This document shows, in pieces, positions 34,156 through 45,864 of a stretch of 64,000 nt of DNA (its first letter is position 1; every line of letters starts with the position of its first letter). This DNA is from an uncultured Acidobacteriia bacterium (lineage in GTDB: Bacteria; Acidobacteriota; Terriglobia; Bryobacterales; Bryobacteraceae). Position numbers and translations under genes: made by a program. The notes under the pieces are model-generated. The model did no database searches. It saw only the letters and a list, made by a program, of their open reading frames with translations, and was not told where the DNA came from. Location of the stretch: contig CAIVPR010000098.1 of NCBI GenBank assembly GCA_903907865.1, positions 62,001-126,000 of the forward strand. The letters run 5' to 3'.

Positions 34156-35321
34156 AGTCACCCGACAGCATCAAGCCCGGTCTGGTCCTGCTGATGGCGT
34201 TTACGGTTGGCGCGGTTGTCGCCAACGTCTACTACGTCCAGCCACTGCTGGCCGAAATCGCGCGGACCTTCGGCCTCTCCGTGACGGGTGCCGGACGCCT
34301 CGCCACATTGATCCAAATCGGCGTCGCGGTCGGCCAATTCGTCTTCGTGCCCCTCGGTGACATTTTGGAACGCCGCCGGTTGACGCTGCGGTTGATATTG
34401 GCCGCCGCAGTGGCTCTGGCGCTGATGACTGTCGCTCCGACGGTGGGGCCGTTCGCCCTAGCCTGTTTTCTGCTCGGGACGACGGCCTCGGCCGCGCACG
34501 TCATCCTCCCGTTCGCCGCGACGCTCGCGCCGCCGGAAAGGCGCGGCAAGGTGGTCGGCCAGGTCTTCAGCGGTCTGCTGATGGGAATTCTACTGGCGCG
34601 TACCTACGCGGGGGTGATGGCCTCGTTTTTCGGCTGGCGAGCGGTCTACGGAGTCGCCTGCGGCGCGATGCTCCTCCTCGCGGTGCTGGTCCGGGCCAAT
34701 CTGCCGCAGGGTCCCCCCATTTCCACCCTCTCCTGGACCGACCTCCTGCGGTCGATCCCTCCGATGTGGCGCGAATTGCCGGTCTGGCGCGAGGCCTGCC
34801 TGACCGGAATGCTGGTGTTTTCCACCTTCTCGGCCTTCTGGACCACGCTAATCTTCTTTCTGGAATCGCCCGCCTACCACTATGGAAGCCGGGAAGCTGG
34901 ACTGTTCGGCTTGATCGGACTGGCCGGGGCCCTCTGCGCGCCCCTTGTCGGCAAGCTGGCCGACCGCCACGGGGCGCGGCGCAATGTCGCCATCGCGCTG
35001 TGGATCAACGTGGCGGCTTGGGCGGTGATGGCCATTTACGGCAAGGTGCTGTGGGGCTTGATCGCGGGCGTGTTGCTCCTCGACCTCGCCGTGCAGGCTG
35101 TGCAGGTTTCCAACCAAACGCGCGTCTACGCCCTTCGACCGGACGCGCGCAGCCGGCTGAACATGGTCTACATGACGCTCTACTTCTTGGGGGGCTCTTT
35201 CGGAGCCTTCGTGGCCAGCGCCAGTTGGCGGGCGTTCGGCTGGACGGGTGTGTGCGTGTACGCGGAAGTCGCGACTGTCGCCGCTATCCTGGTGCATTCC
35301 TCATTTGCCAAGTCCGCATAG
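34152..35321 (+). CDS. MFS transporter
   Basis: A 389-residue carrier with about twelve membrane helices. It has the family signature between helices 2 and 3 (GDILERRRLT) and the N-terminal VANVYYVQPLLAEIA typical of a drug/sugar MFS subgroup. The substrate is unknown; the coupled esterase suggests a carbohydrate or aromatic compound. GTG 34152 overlaps the esterase stop. Confidence 0.88.
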   Translation: MKSPDSIKPGLVLLMAFTVGAVVANVYYVQPLLAEIARTFGLSVTGAGRLATLIQIGVAVGQFVFVPLGDILERRRLTLRLILAAAVALALMTVAPTVGPFALACFLLGTTASAAHVILPFAATLAPPERRGKVVGQVFSGLLMGILLARTYAGVMASFFGWRAVYGVACGAMLLLAVLVRANLPQGPPISTLSWTDLLRSIPPMWRELPVWREACLTGMLVFSTFSAFWTTLIFFLESPAYHYGSREAGLFGLIGLAGALCAPLVGKLADRHGARRNVAIALWINVAAWAVMAIYGKVLWGLIAGVLLLDLAVQAVQVSNQTRVYALRPDARSRLNMVYMTLYFLGGSFGAFVASASWRAFGWTGVCVYAEVATVAAILVHSSFAKSA

Positions 35322-35336
35322 GGTGGTTGCCCGTGC

Positions 35337-35342
35337 GATAAT
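35337..35342 (+). promoter_or_regulatory. Possible -10 box for the small membrane protein gene
   Basis: GATAAT ends 5 bases before ATG 35348. No -35 with proper spacing is seen. Confidence 0.35.
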
Positions 35343-35347
35343 TAGGC

Positions 35348-35794
35348 ATGACTAAAATAATGGGCGTCGTCAAGATCGCAGCCGTGTTGTTCGCCGTGCT
35401 GACCGTCTTTGTTGGGCTGCTGGGCGTGGTTTCGCCCGATACGCTCATCGCCATTCGCCGTTCCTACTATGCGACACCCAGCCGCTTCTACACAGGCGGG
35501 ATGGTTCGTGTCGCCATGGGGCTCATCGTGATTCTGGCCGCGTCGAATTCCCGATGGCCCAAGGCCCTTCGCGCCCTCGGAACGGTCGTGTGCTTGCAAG
35601 GCTTGGCGGCAACACTTGTCTTCGGACTGGAACATGCCCGGACGATCATGGAATGGGAGACGATGCAGGGAACCATCCTTCTGCGCTCCGGGGCCTTGGT
35701 GGCATTGGCCAGCGGGGTTTTCATCGCCATCGCCGTCCTCCAAGGGCAGTCCGAACTACAACGGACGGATGGTTTGGCCAGACACGTGCTCTAA
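35348..35794 (+). CDS. Small four-helix membrane protein
   Basis: A 148-residue protein with four hydrophobic segments (about residues 5-30, 48-68, 75-95, 108-130). No recognised family or catalytic motif. It lies 7 bases upstream of the MacA-like gene, so it could be part of the efflux operon, but a role there is only positional. Confidence 0.7.
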   Translation: MTKIMGVVKIAAVLFAVLTVFVGLLGVVSPDTLIAIRRSYYATPSRFYTGGMVRVAMGLIVILAASNSRWPKALRALGTVVCLQGLAATLVFGLEHARTIMEWETMQGTILLRSGALVALASGVFIAIAVLQGQSELQRTDGLARHVL

Positions 35795-35801
35795 CCGGGG
35801 C

Positions 35802-37226
35802 ATGGGCACAATCGCTATTCCCCTCCCAGCGATGGACGCCTCGCACCCGGCGCTCCCCGTACACACCAACAAGATTTGGCGATGGCTGGCCATTTTCGGG
35901 GGCGTCGCGGCACTGGCTGTCGGCATCCTGTACTTCGTCACCCGCACTCCCGCCGTTTCCCCGTACGCAACAGTGCGGGTGGACCGGGGCGACATTGACG
36001 CCATCGTCAATACCGCCGGCAGCCTCAACGCGGTCGTGACAGTCCAAGTGGGTAGCCAGGTCTCGGGGAACATCCTCGCCCTCTACGCCGACTTCAACAC
36101 CAAGGTCAAGAAGGGGCAGTTGGTCGCAGCAATCGACCCCGCGCCATTCCAGGCGTCGGTCGACCAAGCCACAGGCACCCTGAACGCCGCAATCGCGGCC
36201 GCCCGTACCTCCGAAGCCAACGTCGGCAAGGCTCGTGCCGACCTCGCCGCGGCGCAGGCCAATGTCGTCAACCAGCAGGGCAGTCTTGCCAAGGCTCGCA
36301 GCGCTGTGGAATTCGCGCAGGTGGACAATACCCGCAAGGCAACCATGTTCCAGGAAGGAATCGGGACCCACTCGGATGCCGATGTGGCCAAAGCGGCCCT
36401 CGACCAGTCTGTTTCCGGCGTGGATTCCGCCGTAGCGGCGGTTGCCGCAGCGCAAGCCGCCGTGGATTCCAGCCGCAAGGGCGTGGAAGTGGCCCAGGCA
36501 CAATTGGCCCAGGCCAGTGCCATAGTTGCGCAAAACACGGCAGTCCTGGCCCAGGCAAAACTGAATTTGGACCACACCAAGATCCTCGCCCCCGTCGATG
36601 GCACCGTGCAATCGAGGAGCATGGATGTCGGTCAGACGGTCGCAGCCTCGTTCGCCGCCCCGGTCATCTTCGTCATCGCCCAGGACATGACCAAGATGCA
36701 GGTGGATACCAACGTGGACGAATCCGACATGGCCGCGATCCAAGAGGGCCAATCGGCCAAGTTTACCGTCGACGCCTATCCGGGCTTGTCGTTCAACGGG
36801 ACCGTGGGACAGGTCCGGCGCGCCCCCATCAACGTACAGAATGTGATCACTTATGACGTGGTGGTCAACGTCTCCAACCCGGACCTCAAACTGTTCCCCG
36901 GCATGACCGCCAACGTGACCATCCTCACCGGACACCGCGCGAACGTGCTGCGCGTAACCAAGACGGCGTTGCGGTTCCGGCCTCGCGGCGCGGGCGGCCG
37001 GGCTCAGGCACCATCGGGACAAGCCGGACCTGTCGTGTATGTGCTGAATCCAAAGGGCGAGCCACAGGCCGTGCGCCTGACCACGGGGCTTTCCGATGCC
37101 AACCGCGTCGAGGCCTTGAGCGGCCTGACCGAAGGCCAACTGCTCGTGACCGGGATGACGGCCAAGCCCGGAACCGCAGCCGGGCCCGCACCCTCAGGCG
37201 GCGGCAACAAGAAACTGGGGTTCTGA
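35802..37226 (+). CDS. MacA-like periplasmic adaptor of an ABC efflux pump
   Basis: A 474-residue membrane-fusion protein. One N-terminal helix (IWRWLAIFGGVAALAVGILYF) anchors it. The lipoyl half-motifs are VGSQVSGNILALYADFNTKV and LNLDHTKILAPVDGTVQSR. Between them is a long Ala/Gln-rich coiled-coil hairpin. The beta-barrel follows with PGLSFNGTVGQVRRAPI. A Gly/Pro-rich C-terminal tail ends GGGNKKLGF. MacA proteins link MacB to an outer-membrane channel for export of peptides, lipids or antibiotics. ATG 35802 is used; ATG 35832 is possible. Confidence 0.88.
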   Translation: MGTIAIPLPAMDASHPALPVHTNKIWRWLAIFGGVAALAVGILYFVTRTPAVSPYATVRVDRGDIDAIVNTAGSLNAVVTVQVGSQVSGNILALYADFNTKVKKGQLVAAIDPAPFQASVDQATGTLNAAIAAARTSEANVGKARADLAAAQANVVNQQGSLAKARSAVEFAQVDNTRKATMFQEGIGTHSDADVAKAALDQSVSGVDSAVAAVAAAQAAVDSSRKGVEVAQAQLAQASAIVAQNTAVLAQAKLNLDHTKILAPVDGTVQSRSMDVGQTVAASFAAPVIFVIAQDMTKMQVDTNVDESDMAAIQEGQSAKFTVDAYPGLSFNGTVGQVRRAPINVQNVITYDVVVNVSNPDLKLFPGMTANVTILTGHRANVLRVTKTALRFRPRGAGGRAQAPSGQAGPVVYVLNPKGEPQAVRLTTGLSDANRVEALSGLTEGQLLVTGMTAKPGTAAGPAPSGGGNKKLGF

Positions 37227-37227
37227 G

Positions 37228-38466
37228 ATGAACACACGAAAGATTTGGGCCAGCGTCCGAATCGCGTTGCGGGCGCTCCTGATCAATCGGATGCGTTCGG
37301 CGCTAACCATGCTCGGGATCATCATCGGGGTGGCGGCGGTGATCGCGATGGTGGCGGTTGGCTCGGGAGCCCAGGCGCGGATCAAGGACCAAATCGCTTC
37401 CATCGGCAGCAATCTGATCATCGTGCTGTCGGGCTCGGTCTCCACCTCGGGGATCCGGATGGGCACCGGGAACGCGCAGACCCTCACGTTGGACGATGCC
37501 ATCGCAATCGCGCAGGAGTGCGATGCTGCGGCGTTCGCGGCTCCTGCGGTCCGCGGAGGAGCCCAAACGGTCTTCGGCAACAACAATTGGGGCACCCAGG
37601 TCCTTGGCACGACCCCGGACTACCTCCCGATCCGCGATTTGGCGATCGACAAGGGTGCGAGTTTCACCAGCAGCGACGTGGACGGTTCCACCAAAGTTGC
37701 CCTGCTGGGAAAGACGGTGGCCGACAACCTGTTCAACGGCGAGAATCCCGTCGGGCAGATTATCCGCATCAAGAAGGTGCCGTTCACCGTGGTCGGCACC
37801 TTGGTTCCGAAAGGTCAGTCGCCCACCGGCCAGGATCAGGATGATGTCATCCTGGTGCCCGTGAGCACCGCCAAGAAGAAGGTCATCGGGGGTAGCCAGG
37901 CCAACGCCGGGTCGGTGGGACAGATCCTGGTGCAAGCCCAGGAGGGCCGGAGCCAGGAGCTTCAGGACCAAATGGAGGGCTTGCTCCGACAGCGCCACCG
38001 TCTGCAGGCGAACGAGGACGACGATTTCAGCATTCGCAACATGGAGGAAGTCTTCCAGGCGCAGGAAAGCTCGGCCGAGGTGATGTCGATTCTGCTGGCG
38101 GCCATCGCGTCCGTCTCGTTGATTGTGGGCGGAATCGGGATCATGAACATTATGCTGGTGTCGGTGAGCGAACGCACTAAGGAGATCGGCCTGCGCCAGG
38201 CAGTGGGCGCGAAAACGCGCGACATCCTGAGCCAGTTTCTTATTGAGGCGGTGACGCTGTCGCTGGTGGGAGGCGTGATCGGGATTGCGCTGGGCGTCGG
38301 TGCCAGCCTGCTGATTTCCTACTTCGCCCAGTGGTCCACGGTGGTCAGCCCGGCGTCCGTGTTGTTCGCGTTCCTGTTCTCGGCGGTCGTCGGAGTGTCG
38401 TTCGGCTTCTATCCGGCCCGGAAGGCCGCCTATATGGACCCGATCGAGGCCCTCCACTATGAGTAG
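37228..38466 (+). CDS. MacB-like ABC transporter permease (FtsX type)
   Basis: A 412-residue permease. One N-terminal helix (ALTMLGIIIGVAAVIAMVAVG) is followed by a large periplasmic MacB domain, then three C-terminal helices with ERTKEIGLRQAVGAKTRDIL, the coupling motif. It is separate from its ATPase here, unlike E. coli MacB, which is fused. It follows the adaptor by one base and overlaps the ATPase by 8 bases, so all three form one export machine. Confidence 0.9.
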   Translation: MNTRKIWASVRIALRALLINRMRSALTMLGIIIGVAAVIAMVAVGSGAQARIKDQIASIGSNLIIVLSGSVSTSGIRMGTGNAQTLTLDDAIAIAQECDAAAFAAPAVRGGAQTVFGNNNWGTQVLGTTPDYLPIRDLAIDKGASFTSSDVDGSTKVALLGKTVADNLFNGENPVGQIIRIKKVPFTVVGTLVPKGQSPTGQDQDDVILVPVSTAKKKVIGGSQANAGSVGQILVQAQEGRSQELQDQMEGLLRQRHRLQANEDDDFSIRNMEEVFQAQESSAEVMSILLAAIASVSLIVGGIGIMNIMLVSVSERTKEIGLRQAVGAKTRDILSQFLIEAVTLSLVGGVIGIALGVGASLLISYFAQWSTVVSPASVLFAFLFSAVVGVSFGFYPARKAAYMDPIEALHYE

Positions 38467-39208
38467 CGGGAACATGATCGAGGTCTCCGACCTTTCCAGG
38501 ACCTTCACAATCGGGGACATGACGGTGCGCGCCTTGCGGGAGGTGTCGCTGGAGATCGCGCGCGGCGATTTCGTAGCGATTATGGGGCCGTCGGGCTCTG
38601 GGAAGTCCACGTTCATGAATATCCTCGGATGCCTCGACAAGCCGAGCGCCGGGACGTACCGGCTCGACGGGGTTGCAGTGGAGGGCATGGGCCGCGACCA
38701 GTTGGCGGAAATCCGCAACGGCAAGATCGGCTTTGTCTTCCAACAGTTCAACCTGCTGGCGCGGACCAGCGCGGTCGAGAACGTGGAATTGCCGCTCCTC
38801 TACGCGGCGGACAACGTCCCCGACCAGCGGGATCGTGCCATGCAGGCACTGTCGGCGGTTGGGCTGGCCGACCGCTCCGACCACCATCCCAACCAGCTTT
38901 CCGGTGGCCAGCAGCAACGGGTGGCCATCGCGCGGGCGCTGGTGAACAATCCTCAAATCATCCTCGCCGACGAGCCGACCGGCGCGCTCGATTCCCGCAC
39001 CAGCGTGGAGATCATGGCGATTTTCCAGCGGCTCAATAAGTTGCAGGGCATCACGACGGTGATTGTGACGCACGAGCCCGATATCGCGACGTATGCCAAC
39101 CGGAATATCTACTTCAAGGACGGCAAGGTGGTTCGGGATGAGAGGATCGCGTCTCCCAGCGTTGCTGAAGAGGAATTGAAAAAGTTGGGGGTTGCGGAAG
39201 CGGTGTAG
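38459..39208 (+). CDS. MacB-type ABC transporter ATP-binding protein
   Basis: A 249-residue ATPase of the LolD/MacB class. Walker A is [10 protein letters not shown]-loop [12 protein letters not shown], signature [15 protein letters not shown], Walker [16 protein letters not shown] and the switch His in [10 protein letters not shown]. It powers the permease encoded just before. ATG 38459 is used; ATG 38474 would remove five residues. After the stop there is a 524-base stretch with only a broken Uma2 gene. Confidence 0.92.
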   Translation: MSSGNMIEVSDLSRTFTIGDMTVRALREVSLEIARGDFVAIMGPSGSGKSTFMNILGCLDKPSAGTYRLDGVAVEGMGRDQLAEIRNGKIGFVFQQFNLLARTSAVENVELPLLYAADNVPDQRDRAMQALSAVGLADRSDHHPNQLSGGQQQRVAIARALVNNPQIILADEPTGALDSRTSVEIMAIFQRLNKLQGITTVIVTHEPDIATYANRNIYFKDGKVVRDERIASPSVAEEELKKLGVAEAV

Positions 39209-39283
39209 CGCCTCCCTGCAAGTTACTGCACTCCCTGATCCTGCCGAGCCGCGACCGCAAGGGAGTGTCGACCCCTGCTCCCA

Positions 39284-39693
39284 CTACACCCGGCGGGTCG
39301 GAAAGGCGTGGGAGTCTTGGAGCGCGGCATCGGGTGCCACCAAGGGCGCGACACTCTCGCCCTCCACATGCGCGGTTACCGTTGTATAGGTGCCGCTTTC
39401 GGGATCGCGGTGGACGACTATCCGACGCGCGGGATGTCGAATACCCAGTAATCGGCGATTCCCGCCCATGCGTAAAGCCGCGCCTTGGGGCCGAGGTCGA
39501 AGTACAGCGTCGAGTCCGAGATCTCGATCAGGAGCGTGACGTCCGATGCGGACGGATATCCGTCCTAGTAGTCGTCGCCGTCCTTGGCCAGGACCGCGAT
39601 GTCCGGTTCCGGCTCGCTCGAAGGGTTGTCCTCCGGGGCCACATCCAGTGGCGACTCCACGTTCAAGCGGCGAACTACACTTGCGGTAGTCCG
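39284..39693 (-). pseudogene. Broken Uma2 gene (5' truncated, stop and frameshift)
   Basis: On the minus strand one frame gives SSEPEPDIAVLAKDGDDY, then a TAG stop (39565-39567), then SASDVTLLIEISDSTL, KARLYAWAGIADYWVFDIP. These are the Uma2 core motifs (PDIAV, IEISDS, AGIADYWV). Near 39420-39435 the frame changes, and the C-terminal part continues in another frame as RRIVVHRDPESGTYTTVTA to a stop at 39284. The N-terminal domain is missing; upstream lies the promoter of the PadR gene. It is a third Uma2 trace in the window, clearly decayed. No insertion element is seen next to it. Confidence 0.8.
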
Positions 39694-39732
39694 TTAGGTC
39701 GTGATACGCTACATCGTGTCACGTAATAGGCC

Positions 39733-40038
39733 ATGAACGACCCCTCAATCCTCGTACTCACCAGCCTCGCCGACGGCGACAAACACGGTTACCTCATGAT
39801 GGAGGACATCCGCGTGTTCTCCGGCGTCCCCATCGGCCCCGGCACGCTCTACGGTGCCATCGCGCGCTTGGAGAAGGCGGGGCTAATCCTCGCCGTCCCA
39901 TCCGACGATCCACGCCGCCAGCCGTACCGGATCACTGGCATGGGGCGGCAACACCTCCGCACCGTGGTGGACGGACTGGACCGGATTACCCGTGCAGCTT
40001 CCGGTCGTTTGACGGCTGGAAAGGCGGGCACCGCATGA
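39733..40038 (+). CDS. PadR family transcriptional regulator
   Basis: A 101-residue winged-helix protein: ILVLTSLADGDKHGYLMMEDI, GPGTLYGAIARLEKAGLI and RRQPYRITGMGRQHL. It matches PadR in size and motif order, lacking the long C-terminal helices of larger members. PadR proteins are repressors that respond to ligands or, in Acidobacteriota, often precede a membrane gene. The stop overlaps the next start (ATGA), so regulator and membrane protein are linked. Confidence 0.9.
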   Translation: MNDPSILVLTSLADGDKHGYLMMEDIRVFSGVPIGPGTLYGAIARLEKAGLILAVPSDDPRRQPYRITGMGRQHLRTVVDGLDRITRAASGRLTAGKAGTA

Positions 40039-41231
40039 GGCTCGCCCAACTCCTGATTCGGCTCTATCCGCGCGAGTGGCGTCAGCGCTACGGCGTGGAG
40101 TTTGCGGGGTTGCTGGAGGAATCAGGCGTCGGCTGGTCGGAATTTCTGGACGTGGGGTGGAATGCCATGAAGGTGCGGATGCAGACGAAGACGGCGCGGA
40201 TCCCGGTGTTGCTCGGGCTGGCGGGACTGGCCATCGGGTCGGTGGTGGCATACCGGATGCCGAATACCTATCAATCGACGGCGGTACTACTGATGCCGTC
40301 CGAAGCCGGTGACAAGGAAATCTCGAAACTGCAGGGCAGCGTCCTCAGTCGTCGGTCCCTGTCCGGCATCATCCAGGAGGTGGGGCTATACGAGTCCGAA
40401 CGCCGTTCGCAACCGCTGGAAGACGTCATCGAACAGATGAAACACGATATCAGGATCGCCAATTCCGGTGTCACAAGCCACGGCCGCGGACTGTCGATTT
40501 CGTTCGCCAATTCCGATCCGGCACGTGCCCGGCGGACGGTGCAGCGGCTTCTGATGGCATTCATCGACACCAACTTTCAACAAAAGACAACCACGCTGTT
40601 GGTTGCCGACCCCCCGAACCTTCCGAGCCGGCCGTTGAGTCCGAATCGCTGGGTGGTTTGTATGGCTGGCCTCGGGCTGGGGCTGTTGGCGGGACTCGCG
40701 CTGTTGGGTGCGCGCCGCTGGCCGTTTGTCGCCGCCTCCGGATTGGTCGGCGCGACGGTCGCCTTTGCGATTTCCCTCGCAATCCCGGATCGGTACATCT
40801 CCAGCGTGGTGATCGTGACGGGCGATCCGGCCGCGAGCGCCGAGGTCGTGAAGTTCGTGCTGTCGAACCCGGATGCCCTGGCCCGCGTGCTCAAGGAGGC
40901 TGGGCCCGACAGTAAGAAGGGCGATCTTTCGGTGTCCAAGGCGGGCCCCGGAACGCTGGAGGTGCGCGTCATCGCCGAACGACCGGAACTGGCGCGCGCG
41001 GGTGCCGGCCGCCTTGCTGGAGAACTGCAGATGGAATCGACCCAGCGCCAGCTGATAGTGCACAAACTGGGCAACCCGGAGCCGTCGATGGAAGTGGTGG
41101 ACCCCGCTCATTATCCCGAGAGTCCTACCTGGCCCAACCGTCCGGTCATCGGAATGCTCGGCCTCGTCTGCGGCCTGCTGCTGGCCGCGGGCGTTCGTGT
41201 AGTCCGCCGTCCCGCCCCGGCGATACCATAG
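40035..41231 (+). CDS. Wzz-like membrane protein coupled to PadR
   Basis: A 398-residue protein. The first 30 residues have RLYPREWRQRYGVEFAGLLE, a motif common in acidobacterial proteins placed after PadR genes. Next comes a helix (about 60-80) followed by a chain-length-determinant-like periplasmic part (YQSTAVLLMPSEAG, then SISFANSDPARARRTVQRL), a second and third helix near residues 215-255, a second copy of the same type of domain (YISSVVIVTGDPAASAEVVKF) and a last helix near 370-390. Thus two Wzz-type halves in tandem without a kinase domain. Function is not known; polysaccharide length control is a guess from fold style. Confidence 0.7.
   Translation: MRLAQLLIRLYPREWRQRYGVEFAGLLEESGVGWSEFLDVGWNAMKVRMQTKTARIPVLLGLAGLAIGSVVAYRMPNTYQSTAVLLMPSEAGDKEISKLQGSVLSRRSLSGIIQEVGLYESERRSQPLEDVIEQMKHDIRIANSGVTSHGRGLSISFANSDPARARRTVQRLLMAFIDTNFQQKTTTLLVADPPNLPSRPLSPNRWVVCMAGLGLGLLAGLALLGARRWPFVAASGLVGATVAFAISLAIPDRYISSVVIVTGDPAASAEVVKFVLSNPDALARVLKEAGPDSKKGDLSVSKAGPGTLEVRVIAERPELARAGAGRLAGELQMESTQRQLIVHKLGNPEPSMEVVDPAHYPESPTWPNRPVIGMLGLVCGLLLAAGVRVVRRPAPAIP
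41224..41229 (+). promoter_or_regulatory. Possible -10 box for the PhyH gene
   Basis: TACCAT ends 7 bases before GTG 41237. It lies inside the end of the previous gene. Confidence 0.3.
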
Positions 41232-41236
41232 AGGTC

Positions 41237-42169
41237 GTGGCCCGCCTGTTCGCCGACCAACCGCTAAACACTTTCCGGCTCCCGGCGTTCCGGGCCGAGC
41301 ATTTCCCCTACTCCGGCCCCTACCCGTGGCTCGATCTGCCGGACGCGAACGAGCGCATCGACGCCAAGCTCCGCTCCGGTGCCCTGACGCCGGAGGAGGC
41401 GGGCCAGTGTCGGTTCTGGCGGGAAAACGGCTACATCGTGGTGTCCGGTCTGATTGACGACGCGACTTTGGACACCGTCTGGTCCTCGTACGATGCCGCC
41501 GTGAAGAAGGGCCGAATCCAGCTTCCCCCCGAACCGGCGGGAGACGGCGACCCTTGGCCGGGCCGCTTCCTGAACCCCCACAAGAAGGCCGCGCACTTCT
41601 GCCGAATCCTCAAACACGAAGGCATTGCCAAGTGGATCCGCATCTTGATGGAGCGCGAGCCCAAGCCGCTCCAGACCATTGCCTCGCACAAAGGCAGCCA
41701 GCAGGGCGTCCATTCAGACTCGATCCACATGACGACCTACCCGCTCGGGTACCTGACCGCCGCTTGGATCGCCTTCGAGGACATCCACCCCGATTGCGGG
41801 CCGCTCGTCTACTATCCAGGCAGCCACCACCTCCCCTATTACTTCAGCAACGACGTGGGGATCTCCCCCGAGGATTTCAAACGCGAGGGCTATGCGCCCT
41901 ACCAATCGCGGTACGAGCCCTTTATCCGGAACCTGATCGAGAAGCACGCCCTGCAGCCCCGCCATTTCCATGCCCGGAAAGGGGACGTGCTGATCTGGCA
42001 TGCGAACCTGTTGCACGGGGGCTCGGCCCGGCAGGACCTTTCACTGAGCCGGAAGGCGCTGGTCTGCCACTATTTCGTGAAGGGAGCGTTTGTGTACCAC
42101 GATTTGGTGGCCGCGCGGTCCAAGCAACAGTATTCGGGGACTTGCCTGCTGGGGGCGGGCGGGGCGTAG
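41237..42169 (+). CDS. Phytanoyl-CoA dioxygenase family protein
   Basis: A 310-residue Fe(II)/2-oxoglutarate oxygenase. The facial triad is seen as GVHSDSIHM (His, Asp) and a distal His in IWHANLLHGGSARQD, which also has the Arg for 2-oxoglutarate. The start of the fold has FWRENGYIVVSGLID. Substrate not determined; bacterial PhyH proteins hydroxylate or otherwise modify small molecules. The next genes are unrelated toxin-antitoxin genes. Confidence 0.87.
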   Translation: MARLFADQPLNTFRLPAFRAEHFPYSGPYPWLDLPDANERIDAKLRSGALTPEEAGQCRFWRENGYIVVSGLIDDATLDTVWSSYDAAVKKGRIQLPPEPAGDGDPWPGRFLNPHKKAAHFCRILKHEGIAKWIRILMEREPKPLQTIASHKGSQQGVHSDSIHMTTYPLGYLTAAWIAFEDIHPDCGPLVYYPGSHHLPYYFSNDVGISPEDFKREGYAPYQSRYEPFIRNLIEKHALQPRHFHARKGDVLIWHANLLHGGSARQDLSLSRKALVCHYFVKGAFVYHDLVAARSKQQYSGTCLLGAGGA

Positions 42170-42233
42170 GCCAAGGTTGGATGGACACATCGCGCATCCC
42201 GCAGTGCCTAGCAACCGTAACTACAAATAGCGT

Positions 42234-42239
42234 TACAAT
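42234..42239 (+). promoter_or_regulatory. Possible -10 box for brnT
   Basis: TACAAT ends 5 bases before TTG 42245, in the 75-base gap after the PhyH gene. Confidence 0.45.
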
Positions 42240-42244
42240 GGTTC

Positions 42245-42523
42245 TTGCAGTTTGAGTGGGATGACCGCAAGGCCGAGTCAAATCTTGCCAAGCATTGTGT
42301 GCCGTTCGATTACGCCGTCCGTGTGTTCTTGGATCTCGGTCGATTGGATCGTGCCGACGCCCGAAAAGACTACGGCGAGAGTCGTTGGGTGACGCTTGGA
42401 AGGGTTGACGGTAGGTTGCTTGCCGTTGCGTACACACAGCGCACCGGAACCATCCGAATCATTTCAGCGCGAAAGGCGAACGAGCGGGAACAGAGGGAAT
42501 ATCATGCAGGGTTACCGAATTGA
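42245..42523 (+). CDS. brnT: BrnT-like toxin
   Basis: A 92-residue protein of the BrnT ribonuclease toxin family (type II toxin-antitoxin). Seen motifs: FEWDDRKAESNLAKHCVPFDYAVRVFLD at the start, split by the typical E..K..H positions, then GESRWVTLGRVDGRLLAVAYTQR and the Arg-rich RIISARKANEREQREY. Family members resemble RelE and cleave RNA. The start is TTG. The toxin gene comes first and overlaps the antitoxin gene by 20 bases. Confidence 0.87.
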   Translation: MQFEWDDRKAESNLAKHCVPFDYAVRVFLDLGRLDRADARKDYGESRWVTLGRVDGRLLAVAYTQRTGTIRIISARKANEREQREYHAGLPN

Positions 42524-42797
42524 CCCAAACAGTCTTCGTCAGTTAACGTCCGACGAAGCCGCACGGCTGGACGCGGCTTTAATCGACTATTCCGATATTC
42601 CCGAACTCGGCGACGAGTTCTTCAAGGCGGCGTCCATGCCGTGGCCACAGGCGAAACGCCAACTAACCATCCGGCTCGACTCCGATGTCCTCGACTGGCT
42701 GAAAAGCGGTGGCAAGGGCTACCAGACGAGGATTAACCACATCCTCCGGGCTGCGATGGAGGGTCCTCCAACATCTGAATCGCGGTCGAGGGGCTGA
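42504..42797 (+). CDS. brnA: BrnA-like antitoxin
   Basis: A 97-residue antitoxin with an acidic N-terminal half (DEAARLDAALIDYSDIPELG) and a ribbon-helix-helix C-terminal half: RQLTIRLDSDVLDWLKS and GKGYQTRINHILRAAM. BrnA binds BrnT and represses the shared operon. ATG 42504 is used; the frame is open further back across brnT. Unlike the hicBA pair, both partners are intact here. Confidence 0.88.
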   Translation: MQGYRIDPNSLRQLTSDEAARLDAALIDYSDIPELGDEFFKAASMPWPQAKRQLTIRLDSDVLDWLKSGGKGYQTRINHILRAAMEGPPTSESRSRG

Positions 42798-42811
42798 CCG
42801 AATCAGACGAA

Positions 42812-45765
<2,954 letters not shown>

Positions 45766-45811
45766 CGCGTTCGCGTACTGATACCCGTTGGCACAGGATC
45801 GCGGCCCGGTG

Positions 45812-45821
45812 GTACCGGTAC
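45812..45821. promoter_or_regulatory. 10-base palindrome before the PEP-CTERM gene
   Basis: GTACCGGTAC is a perfect palindrome, with a further GGTAC nine bases on, 44 bases before the start at 45865. It may be an operator; no factor can be named. Confidence 0.25.
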
Positions 45822-45864
45822 AAAGGTACTGGTTTGTCCGGGAGATACGCCCTATCGTGGACTC

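Noticed and set aside
39265-39726. Plus-strand 153-codon frame in the 39.2-39.7 kb gap
   Set aside because: Arg-rich without domains; the minus strand shows a broken Uma2 gene instead.
45789-45804. Sigma54-like site before the PEP-CTERM gene
   Set aside because: TGGCAC is present but the GC element has the wrong spacing (9 instead of 10) and sequence.
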